The position numbers and the translations under genes were made by a program. A stretch of DNA of 64,000 nucleotides, from positions 372,001 to 436,000 of the forward strand of contig NC_016475.1 in the NCBI RefSeq assembly GCF_000226095.1. Direction: 5' to 3'. The notes under the pieces are model-generated. The model made no database searches, was not told the DNA's origin, and saw nothing but the letters and a program-made list of their open reading frames with translations. The DNA comes from Thermothelomyces thermophilus ATCC 42464. Lineage: Eukaryota > Ascomycota > Sordariomycetes > Sordariales > Chaetomiaceae. Below are positions 48,301 to 59,078 of the stretch, in pieces (positions within the stretch are counted from its first letter, which is position 1; each line of letters starts with the position of its first letter).

Positions 48301-51275
48301 TTCTCCTATCTTAACTTATTACTCTAATTATAGTGCTCTGTATTCGTTAATAGAGAGAATAGCTATCGGCGGTTTAGCTCGTTCTTCCTATTATAATGTT
48401 AGTGTCATTATACCGCTTCTTCTAGAGTCTATAGTAGTCTGCCTACTACTACTCGTCTCTTGTAGTAGATCTATAAGATATGCCTTCCCCTAAGTATCGT
48501 CTATTTGCGATCCTTATATGCTCCTTATCTTACTAGTTAAATATAACTCTGTTCGGGATCGTAGGTAGCTACTATTCTTCTAGCTAATATCTAGGTTGTA
48601 ATCTTTATACTATAATAACCTTGATATTATATCTTTGTTATTACCTATATCTATAATATTAAATATAACTACTATAGTCTTTCCTACTATAATAATGTTA
48701 ATCGGTTTAGTCTCCCTATATACCTATTATATTAGAAATAGCCTTTTGACTATATTATACTTCTGCTTTATTCTCTAGGGTATCTATAGCTAATTTATAA
48801 GTGTCGGTAAAATTAGGTTTATCTCTACTCTACTATCTACTAGTACGAGCATTTTATGCTATTTCCATTATGCTATTATCTATAATCGCTTATCTTACCG
48901 CTATCGTCTAAAGATTATAGTGATTTCCTATATTTCTGCTAGGAGGTCTCGATATAGTAGTCTCTTATGCTAGTTCCTCCTATACTATACTACTACTCGC
49001 TACTATATAGGCATTAATAGTTCCTAGGCCCCTTAAAGGGTCCTAACCTGTTTCCTAGGTTAATGTTAACCTCTTTAGTCATTCGGCTAATAGTAGCTTT
49101 GTCAATCGTACTTATTTCCGTAAGCCATTAAGTGCTTACGGCTTCCTACTATTAAGTCTGTTCTACTTCTTATCATGTATATTATAGCTTTATCTAAAGC
49201 TCCCGAATTCGCGATTTCTTTTTGTCTGTGTGATAGAGGTAGTCGTTACTCTAGTACAAGTCCTATATGTCTCGTCCCGTTCCATAGTACCTAGGCTAGG
49301 CTCGTCTTAAAACTATCGTAATGCCTTTTAGATCGTAGGCTTTAATCTTCTAGAGCAATTCGGCTGCTCTGTTTCTTATATTATAGACCTATTCTATAGG
49401 GCGGAGGCTTCTATCCTCATTTCCTTATCAGGTTGGCTAGTAATTGTTTTCGAATTTATCGCGGAAGTAATATCGACATTCGTATACTATACATTAGAAC
49501 TAGGGCACTTACGCGTATGCCTCGTGTCAAGGGTATAGTTATATAGCGTTATCTAAGAGGTATTAGAATTCTTTCCTAAATCCTTCCTACTATATATAGA
49601 CTATAGGTACCCTAACGCTAAGGTAGGAATATTTCTTCTAGTAGCTTTCCTACGTACGTTCGTCTTTTCTACGGTTCGCGTGTATAAACTAGTACTCTAG
49701 GTTCTATATGTCATTACTAAGTTACTAGTCATTAAAATACTTAGTATAGCTATTAGGCCTATTATATATTATAGGCTGTTCTCCTTTAATAGTTTCTACG
49801 ATACGTTAGAGTTCCCTTATCTCGTCCCTTATCTTATCGCTCTATTAGGCAAGTCAAGTTAAGTGCTTATCCTATTTATATAGTTCCATATTAAGTCGGA
49901 AAATTTTATTATAGTACTATTTAATTCGTTCCTAGAGGAATAGAATATTAGGTCTAGGTCTTTTAATTCCTTAGGTATTGGTTATCTACAATCCGTCCTG
50001 CCTCTATATAACTGTAAAACCCTACTACCTCAAGGCTAGGAGAATTGAAATTGGCAGTATATACTCTCCTGCCATATCCTATTTAGCAAGACCTATCTCT
50101 AGGTCTATAGTGACTAGTTTAGAGTACGGTGCTTGTTCGTCTTTACTATTGCCGTTATATCTAAGACTATCTATATTACTACTCCTATCTTTGTAGCTTG
50201 TAGCCGCTACTTTGATAACGTCCTTAGTAGTTTTGTCGATAACCGTAATTTCCTTTCTAGGGACTGTCTTCTACTCTTTCTTCGGGCTTCGACATTCTCG
50301 CTTATAGTGCCCTTTCTTTCTATAGTTATAGTAGGTAATATTAGACTTGTCTTTAGTTGTCTTCTTCTAGTCTTGCTTCTATACTATATCTATATCTATA
50401 GCTCTAGGGTACGTCCTATATAAGGTACTAATATATGCTTGCTTTTTCTTATTATTAGCCTTAATTGTGGTTCCGTTTATTTGGCCTCGTTTCTACTACT
50501 CCTATATATAGAGTTAATTATTAATTCTAATAGCTTATATAATATATTTATCTAGAGTCTTGGGCCGATTATACTTATATAGCTTATCTTTAACCTTTTT
50601 CTTTAAGCTATTATAGAATAGTTATATCAATACCTTATCATTAAGCTAAGATTTAAGTATATCCTATCTAAATTATATAGCATAAGAGGCTACTAATTTA
50701 GTCTATTAGAGATTAGTAAGTCTTTCTTATATATAAATCTTCTCGTCTTTATTATTAAAAACCTTCTAAAGCTCTTCTTCGAAACGGTCATAGGATCGAA
50801 AGACTACTTATATAAATACGTCTTAGTTATCTTCGTCTTCCTTAGTAAGATAGTCATTCTATATAGGCTTAAACTATCTAAGTACCTTACCCTTTAGTCT
50901 TATAACTATATAGAAGACTTTAGCTTTATTATCTGGAAACTTGTTATTATTAAGCCAGAAGTAAGATTAGAGGTTTATTAGGAATCCTACAAGATCCTCC
51001 TTAGTTCCTCTATATTTGCTAGGTAGTTCGATCTTGATACGGCTCGCTTTAGCACCCTCGAGTGCCTTGATTTTGGTATAGGCCTCGTTAACCAGTTTCT
51101 ACGAGTGCTTTTCACCGTTCTCGAGTTCCTTGATTCGAGCTTAAGCAGTCTTATCTCTCTAGTCTAACTCCTAGATTTACTAATAGAGTTGACTAAGCTA
51201 GGCAAGCAGCTGTTCGGCCGTAACATTAGTAGCTATATCGATGTCGAGGTCGAAGTTACCTCTATTCTAAACCAT
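45247..51275 (-). pseudogene. Element B gag-pol remnant with chromodomain
   Basis: Gag starts with ATG at about 51275 ('NRGNFDLDIDIA') and has a coiled-coil-like start, a capsid-like part and a zinc knuckle 'KKGHYKREC' near 50290-50330. Protease lies about 49000-48500. Reverse transcriptase lies about 48300-47400 with 'YYLNDILIFSK' (47645-47672; the first catalytic Asp reads Asn) and 'LVNKEKSEFY'. RNase H is ~47300-46900, then the integrase, and a C-terminal chromodomain ('WDVKEILD'-like) near 45390-45490. The stop at 45247 lies inside the opposite-strand frame. Numerous TAG/TAA stops from RIP mean no product. Confidence 0.85.
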
Positions 51276-51302
51276 GACAGAACAAAGGGAGTAATAGCAA
51301 CG

Positions 51303-51730
51303 TGTGACGAACCTAACTTAGACTTCTTCTGAAAGGGTTTAGACGAAGGTAGGTGAAGCGGGATAAGCGTATAGGTCGTCTAAAGGATTTGGTAAAGCTA
51401 AAGGGTTTATAACAATACTAGAGTTATCTCTTATAGTAGTTAACGATGTTTGGTATAAGTACTGTGATTGTAGGTTACTCTTACTGGTGAACTCTTAGAG
51501 TCCATTGTAACGAGTGATTATCTATATATATATATAATCCTAGGATTATTAGTAGTTATGGTGATCCTTTATACTGGCTTACCTAGCTTATGTCGTGAGC
51601 TAGTGATCCTTTGCTAGGATCATTTCTTACCAAGTGTGATCCTATCCTAATTGGTCTATCATTCCTTCGGCTTAATTGGCCCGTTTGTGCCAGTGGCTTA
51701 GGCGGCATCTGTATGTATATTTCCGTGATA
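51303..51730 (-). repeat. Element B 5' LTR (right)
   Basis: 428 bp; same boundaries as the left copy but here nearly all changes are C to T on the plus strand. Confidence 0.93.
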
Positions 51731-51735
51731 GTATA
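51731..51735. repeat. Target-site duplication GTATA of element B, right copy
   Basis: Matches 44172-44176. Confidence 0.88.
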
Positions 51736-54700
51736 TATAATGTTTGTCCTTAACAACTCCCTTATCCTATAAGGCTACTAGCTATTTGTCTGTAAAAATA
51801 GTACTTCCCTTTGGTAGGTAGGATGCTTTAAATAACGTCGAGGAATCTATCGTGTCTATCTAGATAGTAGGGAGAAGTTGTACTATATACTATATATCTT
51901 TAGGAAAGTCTTGTTCGCGATGGGACAGGGCATCTAGGCAGGACGCTTACGACCTAGGTCGGTAACAGAGCTTAAAGTTAAAGAGGGAGAGTATCTTAGC
52001 CTATCGAGCTTGCTACTTACTAATTAAACAAGGCTAGGAAAAGTATTCGAGGTTTTTATAGTTAGTTAAGATCTAAAAGGGAGCTATAATACTATAAAGC
52101 TTGGCTAACTAGGCCTTTAGGTACGAGATAATCGTAAGTAACTCCTTATTATAGATTATATAGTTCTATTTAGCCGGGGTTAGTTTCGTAGAGTAGTAGG
52201 CTATAGGGTATAGGACCCTGTCTTCTCCTTACTAGGATAGGCATCTTCCTAGTACTGTCCTAGAGCAATCTGCCTCGAGTATCGTCTCCCGTTTGGGGTC
52301 CTATTACGTAAGGACAGGTTCTGATATAAAGGCCGTCTTAAGGGCGTTAAAGGCCTTCTGTTCCTTAGTCCCTTACTAGAATAGGATATTCTTATAGGTT
52401 AACTACGTTAAGGGTTCTATTAGCCTGGAAAAGTTAGGGATAAAGTCTCGGTAGAAATTAGTAAACCCTAGGAAGCTTTGTACTCCCTGAACCTTCTATA
52501 GTACCCCCTACTTATAGATAGCGGCTAGCTTTTCAAGGTCTAGACAGACCTAGGCCCCTGCCTCTACAATATAGCCAAGGTACTTAACTTTTTTCATAGT
52601 AAACGCGTACTTCTTAAGGTTTAGTATAAGTCCTGCTTTCTATAACCTTTAGAGTATATTCTTTACTTACCTTATATAATCTTTCCTACTACCTAAAGTA
52701 TAAACTAAGATATTATCGAGGTATATCATTATAAAGTCTCTAAGTATTAGGCTAAGAGCATTATTAATATATCGTTAGAAGGTTATAGGTATGCCTATAA
52801 GTCTAAAGGGATAGATAAGCTACTTGAAGAGGCTAAACCAGATCTAGAATGCTATTAAGTATTTATAGCCCTCTGCGATCTGGATACGGTGGAAGGCCGC
52901 CTAGATATCTAACTTTATAAACTACTTAGCTCCGGCTAGGGAGTAAAGCGTTTCCTTAATAAGTAGGAAGGGGTATCGATCTTGCTTTATGATTTTATTT
53001 AGCGCTTGATAGTCGATATAGAACCTCTAACCTCTGTCTGCTTTCTTTACTAAGAGGACAGGGGCAGTAGCTAAAGAGGAGCTAGCTCGGATCTATCCCT
53101 TATCTAGTAAGTTAATGACTTGCTTTCGGACTTCTAATAAATGATCCTATGGTATATTATAGAGAGGCCCCTAAGGGAGTTTAGGGATCTTTCCGTCTAG
53201 GCCCTCCTTTAATTTGATATAATGATCGGCTATACTGTGATATAGGGGAAGTCCGCTAGCTTTCTCCTTATTAAAGAGGTCGGTAAAGTCGCGAAGTTCG
53301 TCTAGTAAGGTGACCTTTAACTCTATACTAGGCCCTCGTTAGGTACCCTTATTCCCCATACTTTCTCCGTTAAATTGGTATCTTGATTCTAGGATAGTTG
53401 TCATTTCCTAGATACTAGTAACTAGGAAGGTGTTGGAAGTCTTCTTCTTTTATACCTTCCGAACTATACCTATAAAGATTATACCTATAATTTGGGAGAT
53501 TCCTATCTATCTTGACTATAAAGAGATCTTATAGATAAGTAACCCTAATTATATCTCGATTTTGAGAATACCTATATATATATCTAGTTTGACCTCTTGG
53601 TGTTCTATCTATAGAAGACCTAGTATAACATTATATATAAGTCCTAGGACTATGTAAAACGTAGCCTAACTCTCCTAGCCATTAATATCTATCGTAATGT
53701 AGGCTATCCAAGTAATCTTCTGGTCTCGTTATAGCCTAGTTATAGTCCTAAGGGTACGTGTGGTAGGCAAACTAATCTACTTAATTCTAAGCTTCTAGTA
53801 TATTCTCTTGCTAATAATACTATAGCTAGAATATCTACTATCCACCTAAGCGTTTATAAAGCCGGTAGAGTTAAAGAAGATTAGAATAAGAAAAGGAGGT
53901 CTATCTATTCTTTTACTAATCTCTATAAACTTATCTTCTAAGTAGTCGTAGTCTTCTAGCCCCCTTATAAGGCTTTGCTCGGGGGCTACTCTTTTCCCTG
54001 CTTGCTATCTTCTTTATTAGATAGGTCGTCGTCTTCCTTCCAATCCTTAGCCTCTAAGGCATTAATATCGGTTCTAAGCTAGTTCTACTATATTAGCTTT
54101 AAAGTAAGGGTAAAGTAACACTTAGTAATAAAATGACCCTTCTACCTATACTAGATATATACTCTAGCTACCTATTAGGCTATACGTACTTCTAGACTAA
54201 CCTATTTCGCCTATAGGATATTACCTCTATATTTTCCTACCCTATCCTTGTTAGGTCCCTTCCTCTATAGGTTAGTACGTAATAAGTTAATTCCGGTTAT
54301 CGGTATATCTCCTTCTACATCCTTCTCTCTCTACGGTTTAGGTACCGCCTACTACCCCTATATCTGCTAATACTTATTACTAAGCCAAAGAGCCTCGAGA
54401 TCTATAGTAATCTTATAGTATTTCTTGACCGCTATTACGTAATTATCCTAGGGAATTCCTCGTCCGACCGCCGTATATTTAAGTTTTAAAGAGAGGCATT
54501 ATTATAATTTGATTAGGCATAGCTCGTCGCTCTAGAGGAGACCGCCTGCCTTCGATAGCTTGGCCTTAAACCGAATAATAAAGGCGGTAAACGGTTCGTT
54601 GTCTCTCTATCGAAGGAATTCTAGTTCCGACAGGGCTACCATCTTCTTATAGGGGTCGGAGAAGATACTCTCGAGATATTAGAGGAACTTGGTCAGGTTA

Positions 54701-55146
54701 TACCTAACTTTTAGGCCCGTAGATTTATAGTAGGCTATAACCTAAGTCTATACCTAGCACGTGAGGTTTCCCTAGATAAAGACCTATTAGTCGTGATTAG
54801 AGCTAATAAAATCTCTATTAGCCACAAGGACATATTCTATCATACTCTTCTATACTATAAAGAGTTCCTTTTTGCTATCAAAAGGTTGTCTAGTTAGGGG
54901 ACGCTTCCGCTACGGCCGCTAAGCTTCAAGGGGCACCCTAGCCGACTTAGGGGTTAGGATAGGTTAGGTTTAGGATGCTCGGAGAGTGTCGATCGTCGTA
55001 TTCTGCTGTTCTATTACTGCTTAAAGGGAGTAGATAAGCTCCTATAATTCCACTAAGCCTGAGGGCCTATATACTATTAAATCTGATATAACTACGTTAT
55101 CGATAACTCCCTTAGGGAGTTACTACTAGTAGGAAGGTAGTTAAAA
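51736..55146 (-). pseudogene. Element A gag, protease, reverse transcriptase and RNase H remnant
   Basis: Read downward from 55146. Gag occupies about 55100-54000 and ends in a knuckle whose residues 'KGHFITKC' are visible near 54100-54160 (other Cys now Tyr). Protease follows at about 53600-53400. The reverse transcriptase runs from about 53200, with the catalytic 'YLDN' (formerly YLDD) at about 52715-52730. RNase H follows to 51736, where element B interrupts before integrase. The order gag, PR, RT, RH, then IN is the Ty3/gypsy order and differs from copia, where IN precedes RT. Confidence 0.83.
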
Positions 55147-55470
55147 TGTAATATACTGGCCTTATAGTAACTATAGATAAGTGTATAATATTTTATTTGA
55201 CTACCTTAGGGAGGAAAAAGAGAAAGAATATAAGAGTTATATAGAGGGGCGCCTTTTGAGTGTGTGCGTTATGACCTAGGTAGGGCCCGGTTAGGCTCTA
55301 GGTTAGGCCCTAACTAGGCCTTGGCCGCGTGTCTACCGGACGAGTTACGAACGAGTAACGAACGATTTACGGACCTGTGGGGCGTGGGTAAGTAGGGTAG
55401 GGTAGGTCTGTTCCGTGCCTAGGTAAAGCCTGGGCATTGTCTAGCCTGGGTGTAGCCTGGGCCTATAATA
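55147..55470 (-). repeat. Element A 5' LTR (right)
   Basis: 324 bp; here C is mostly changed to T and G kept, opposite to the left LTR. Confidence 0.92.
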
Positions 55471-55475
55471 GTAGG
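55471..55475. repeat. Target-site duplication GTAGG of element A, right copy
   Basis: Matches 40657-40661. Confidence 0.9.
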
Positions 55476-57105
55476 TCGTATTTAGCCTCTTCTAATAGGA
55501 CCTTAAGGGCCTGTTTATTACCTTAGGTATTCCATTAAAGGATCTAAATTGATATCTAAGGTAGCTAGGGTAGAGGCTAAAGGTATAGTAGTAGGCTTTA
55601 TAGCTATTACCCCCCTGGCTAGTTACAAAAAGGAGGGGGTTCTGAGCTATAGAAAGGAAATATAGGTCTGTTAGGCGTCGAATAGGGCACCCCTAGCCGC
55701 CTGCTAGGCTAGGGTAGGCCTCCTATAGGGGCGCTTAGCCCCGGTTTGGTAGTGGTCGTCGTTTTCTAGTTAGTTATTAAACTCGAAGGCTACTTTCTAA
55801 TATAGTTGCTCTAGTGGTTAGAAGGTTTAGGGTCTATACTAGTAGGCCTCCTTAGCCCGTTCCTAGGCTTTGACTTTCTTTAGGCAGCCCCTATACTAAG
55901 CTATATAGGGGCCCCTACAGGCTATATATCTATAAGGGAGTTAGTTAGAGTAGGTAGGATACTAGGCCTCCCTAGTCTTCCCTCCCTCCCTATAGGCCTT
56001 TATACCGTACCGGCTATAACGGGCTAGCCGCTAGTAATACCGCTAGGTGTAGCCGAAGCTCTAATACTTATAATACTACCTTAGCTTTAGAGCATCCTAG
56101 TAGGGCTCGTAGTCTAGTACCTAGGCATCCTAGACTACGCCCTTGTTACAGGCTTTCTAGGCTTCTTCGAGGTCCTATAAGCCTAAGAGTACTATAGCCT
56201 ACTTTCTTTATAGGCTCTTTAGCAGCCGGAACTTGACCGTTTCGATCGAGTATAGGCCTATAGCCCCCTTAAAGTCTTGTTTGCTAACCCCCTATAGCTC
56301 CTCCTTCCGGACTCCATTAGCTAGGACTATATAGGCCCTACCGACCTCCCTAGCCTCCTCTCTAAAGGCTATAGCTACCTATCGCTTATTAGCCAAATAC
56401 TAATCCTTAGTAGCCTTATCTTCAAAGACTACTACTATATCCCCGCTTAGGAGCTTCCTAGCTATAACGGCTCCCTAGCGGCTAGAAGCCCTATTAATTG
56501 CTTAGACTATCTCGGCTAGGGTCCGGGCTTTAAGGTCCTCCTATAGGCTCGTATTTCATATCGTGACCTCCTATAAGGCCTATAACGGTATTACTTTGGC
56601 CGACGGTAAGCCTCCTTAGGGGGCTATTACCCCTTATTACGGCCCTACAGCTACCTATGCCTAGGTAGGGCGGGGGGTAGCCTTAAAGGCTTCTTTAAGC
56701 CCCTTTTTGACTTCCTTGGCCACGAGTTCCTATAGGTTCGGGACTAGGCCTATAATAGTAGTTATAAGGCCCTATAAGAGCCTATTAATAAGGTCCTACG
56801 CCTTACCCTATTTAGGGCTTAGTACGAGGTCAACTAGTTACGTAATAGGACCCCTTAGCTCCTTAATATCTAGGGTAGGGTAGGCCTATAATAGGCCCCC
56901 CTTTGTTTAGTTCAAAGCTATAGGCCTCCCTACTTAGTGGCTTGGCAGTAGGCTTTAAATCGACGTTACGTTCAGGGGCGTTCAAGGGCTCTAGGTGGTC
57001 TATGCGGTGAAAATTTTGACGGGCGTACGAGAAGCGGTCGGAATGCGGTCGGGTCCGGCTTCCACGCTCGCAATGCCTGTTGTGTAGCCGCAACAGCCTA
57101 CGCAC
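55476..57105 (-). pseudogene. LINE ORF1 and the start of ORF2
   Basis: ORF1 starts at ATG 57105 and its first 80 codons (to the TAG at 56863) are clean, with CpA and TpG intact. Beyond that RIP stops are frequent. The C-terminal third (about 55890-56090) has knuckle-like motifs in which Cys often reads Tyr ('YKYWSFGYT', 'ARYSRYGIKAYREG'). These match the CCHC knuckles of LINE ORF1 nucleic-acid-binding proteins. The last ~100 bp before 55476 begin the ORF2 endonuclease ('NKQALKVLLEEAKYDLL'), which continues at 40661. Confidence 0.75.
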
Positions 57106-57227
57106 GGTTGAAAGTGGTACCGTTAGGTAGCGTTTTTCGAGAGCTTTCTAGCGATGGTAGTTTCGCGTGTTTTGGTAGGGTTTTCGCAGAGATGTAAGAG
57201 AAGCGTCCTCCCCTTCCCCTTTTTTAA

Positions 57228-57290
57228 GTATAGATAGTAAGTATAATTATAGGAGGCAAGGGCAGTTAGAGGGTATAGAGGAAGAAAGTT
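57228..57290 (-). repeat. LINE 5'-terminal 63 bp, matching 41348-41410
   Basis: Read on the minus strand from the first base of the LINE, 63 bp align without gaps to 41348-41410 on the plus strand in element A. About ten positions differ and all are transitions. Confidence 0.8.
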
Positions 57291-57303
57291 TACCTAATTA
57301 ATA
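57291..57303. repeat. 13-bp target-site duplication of the LINE, right copy
   Basis: TACCTAATTAATA, matches 37166-37178. Confidence 0.88.
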
Positions 57304-59031
57304 GGAAGCTTACCTAGGAGACTAGAGCTTTTAAACGATATATATGGTATTTGCTACTACTATATAATAGAAGGATATTATATACCTTAGAGCAGCTCTA
57401 AATAAGTTATATTAGTATATTAATAATCTTATTTGTATTCCTAATAACTAGCGAGACCTATATAATTACCTGTTAGAATAATAGTTTAAAGATATAGCTT
57501 ATAAGGAGATATATAACTTAGAGAGCAGGGGAATGTAAAAGGTCGTACTACGTAAGTAGGCAAAAGCGCGACCTATCCCTTTAAAATAGGTCTTTATATA
57601 TAAGTTTGACAAGGACGGTTTCTTAGAGAAATACAAGGCAAGGATCTATATATAAGGAGATCTATAAGATATTAGCTTAGTAAAAAGTACGTATATAGCT
57701 ACTCTAGCGGCGTAGTCGTTCTATATAATAATAGTAATCGCTATATACTTTGACTTAGAAGTCAAGTAGTTCGATATAGCGTAAGCGTTCCTTAATACTA
57801 AACGACCAGAAGATAATCCTATTATCTACAAATTACTAGAAGCATTTAAGTAGCTAGGGAAATATATAGAGTTATAAAGAGCTCTATATAGCTTAAGAGA
57901 TTTGCTACTCTTATAGTATAAGGAGTTCTATAAAATGCTATTAGATCTAGGTATAGAACCTTTAGGCGAAGAGAAGTATCTTTTCCTAAGCTATAATAAA
58001 CAAGTTATCCTGATCTTCTATATTAATAACTTCTTAGTTTTCTTCTATAAAAGTAATACTATAATAGCTAAGCAGGTAATAGAAGGAATCAAAGCTTGAT
58101 ATGACGTCTATAAGTAGGGTAATGTCGGTTAGTTCCTTAGTATTAGGGTGATTTGAGACTAACCTATATATAAGATATAGTTAGTCTATAACTAATATAT
58201 TAGAAAGGTAGTAAGAAGATATAGGCTAGATATACCTAGTATATATAAGCTAACTCCCTTAAGCTATAAAGAGCTTAAGAAGTTCGAAGGGAGTATTACT
58301 AGTATATAGATCAAAGAGTATTAGGAGCTCGTTAGATTAATCCTATACTATATAGTTATACTACATCTAGACGTTGTATATATCTGTTTAGTACTCTCTC
58401 GATACCTGACTAACCTAGGACTAGACTACTTGTTAGAGGCGCGGCAAGTAGTAAGATATCTATTTAGGACCTCTTACCTGTCAATCTAGTATAGAGGTAA
58501 GCGAGTGCTAGAAAGTCCGACGCTTGTAATCGCTAGGGACGCTTTGTACGTAGATGATCTAGATATGTAGTATTCGTCGTAGAGATATATCTTCTTCCTA
58601 TTCGGAGGTCCTATTACGTAGAAGGCGTTATACTAGAATACTATTATAACGTTAAGCACTAAAGTAAAACTTCTAATACTCTCCCTTATAGTAAGAGAGG
58701 CTATAGCGCTTAAAAGGCTATTTATAGATATTTATCTTAAGCCTAGGGAACCCTAGAACATCTACTACGACAATTAGTAAATAATAAGACTAGTAATGGC
58801 TAAGAATAAACGTATTAATACTTGCCTATAGTATATAGATATCTATAATATATAGTTATACTAGGAAGTAGCAAAACGAACGTTTAAAGCTATATATCTA
58901 CTAACTAGTTAGATATTAGTAGATAGGCTTACTAAATGACTTAGCCAATAAGCCTTTAAGCGTTAAAAGGCTCTCTTTAATCTTTAAAATGTTAGTTATA
59001 GGCTTATATAATCAGGGGGTAGAAAATAAGT
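57304..59031 (+). pseudogene. Copia reverse transcriptase and RNase H remnant
   Basis: Continues the copia frame from 37178 in phase. Clear copia RT blocks: 'ARPIPLK' then 'VFIYKFDKDGFLEKYKAR' (about 57565-57640), 'FDLEVKQFDIA' (57750s), 'RALYSLRDLLLLWYKEF' (57880s) and 'FYINNFLVF' (58018-58045) where the YVDD Asp pair reads Asn-Asn. RNase H follows to about 58950 ('NTKAL..LTKxLSQQAF'-like end). Trp and Gln codons are largely TAG/TAA. The frame ends near 59031, about 50 bp before the end of the opposite-strand frame. Confidence 0.85.
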
Positions 59032-59078
59032 CAAATTCGCGAAATAAAATGCTACCTAATACTCCCTATCTACTACTA

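Larger units (their letters stand above)
44177..51730 (-). mobile_element. Ty3/gypsy chromodomain retrotransposon B, innermost insertion
   Basis: 7,554 bp with LTRs of 427 and 428 bp (44177-44603, 51303-51730) and a GTATA duplication. The polyprotein reads on the minus strand from about 51275. It inserted in element A between RNase H and integrase, so it is the youngest of the four. A purine-rich tract (AGAAGGAAGG-type on the minus strand) abuts the 3' LTR at 44604. It carries an opposite-strand frame next to the 3' LTR that overlaps the end of pol. All parts are RIP-damaged. Confidence 0.93.
40662..55470 (-). mobile_element. Ty3/gypsy chromodomain retrotransposon A (chromovirus), RIP-inactivated, interrupted by element B
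   Basis: Two 324-bp LTRs (40662-40985 and 55147-55470) and a GTAGG duplication define it. Its own length is about 7.25 kb. The polyprotein reads on the minus strand: gag with a CCHC knuckle near 54100-54160, protease, reverse transcriptase (catalytic 'IMIYLDNILVYT' at 52697-52744), RNase H, then integrase and a chromodomain (42750-42910). A strong polypurine tract (A-run then AGAGGGGGGG on the minus strand, 40986-41018) abuts the 3' LTR. It sits inside the LINE endonuclease. Between pol and the 3' LTR lies about 1.7 kb holding an opposite-strand frame (see 41407-42513). Confidence 0.92.
37179..57290 (-). mobile_element. Tad-like non-LTR retrotransposon (LINE), interrupted by Ty3/gypsy element A
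   Basis: Lies on the minus strand; its own sequence is about 5.3 kb (57290 down to 55471, then 40661 down to 37179). The 3' end on the left is a TAA-type repeat (37179-37203), the right end is the 5' end, and a 13-bp duplication flanks it. ORF1 has CCHC knuckles; ORF2 has an endonuclease, a reverse transcriptase ('GFADDTNL') and a C-terminal zinc-binding motif. This two-ORF order fits fungal Tad/I-type LINEs. TAG/TAA stops from RIP are present throughout, but the first ~300 bp at the 5' end are nearly free of them. A copy with its 5' end intact is uncommon for LINEs. Confidence 0.88.

Noticed and set aside
48272-50423. Several plus-strand frames of 70-96 codons within element B
   Set aside because: They are shadows of the minus-strand pol remnant and lack any motif.
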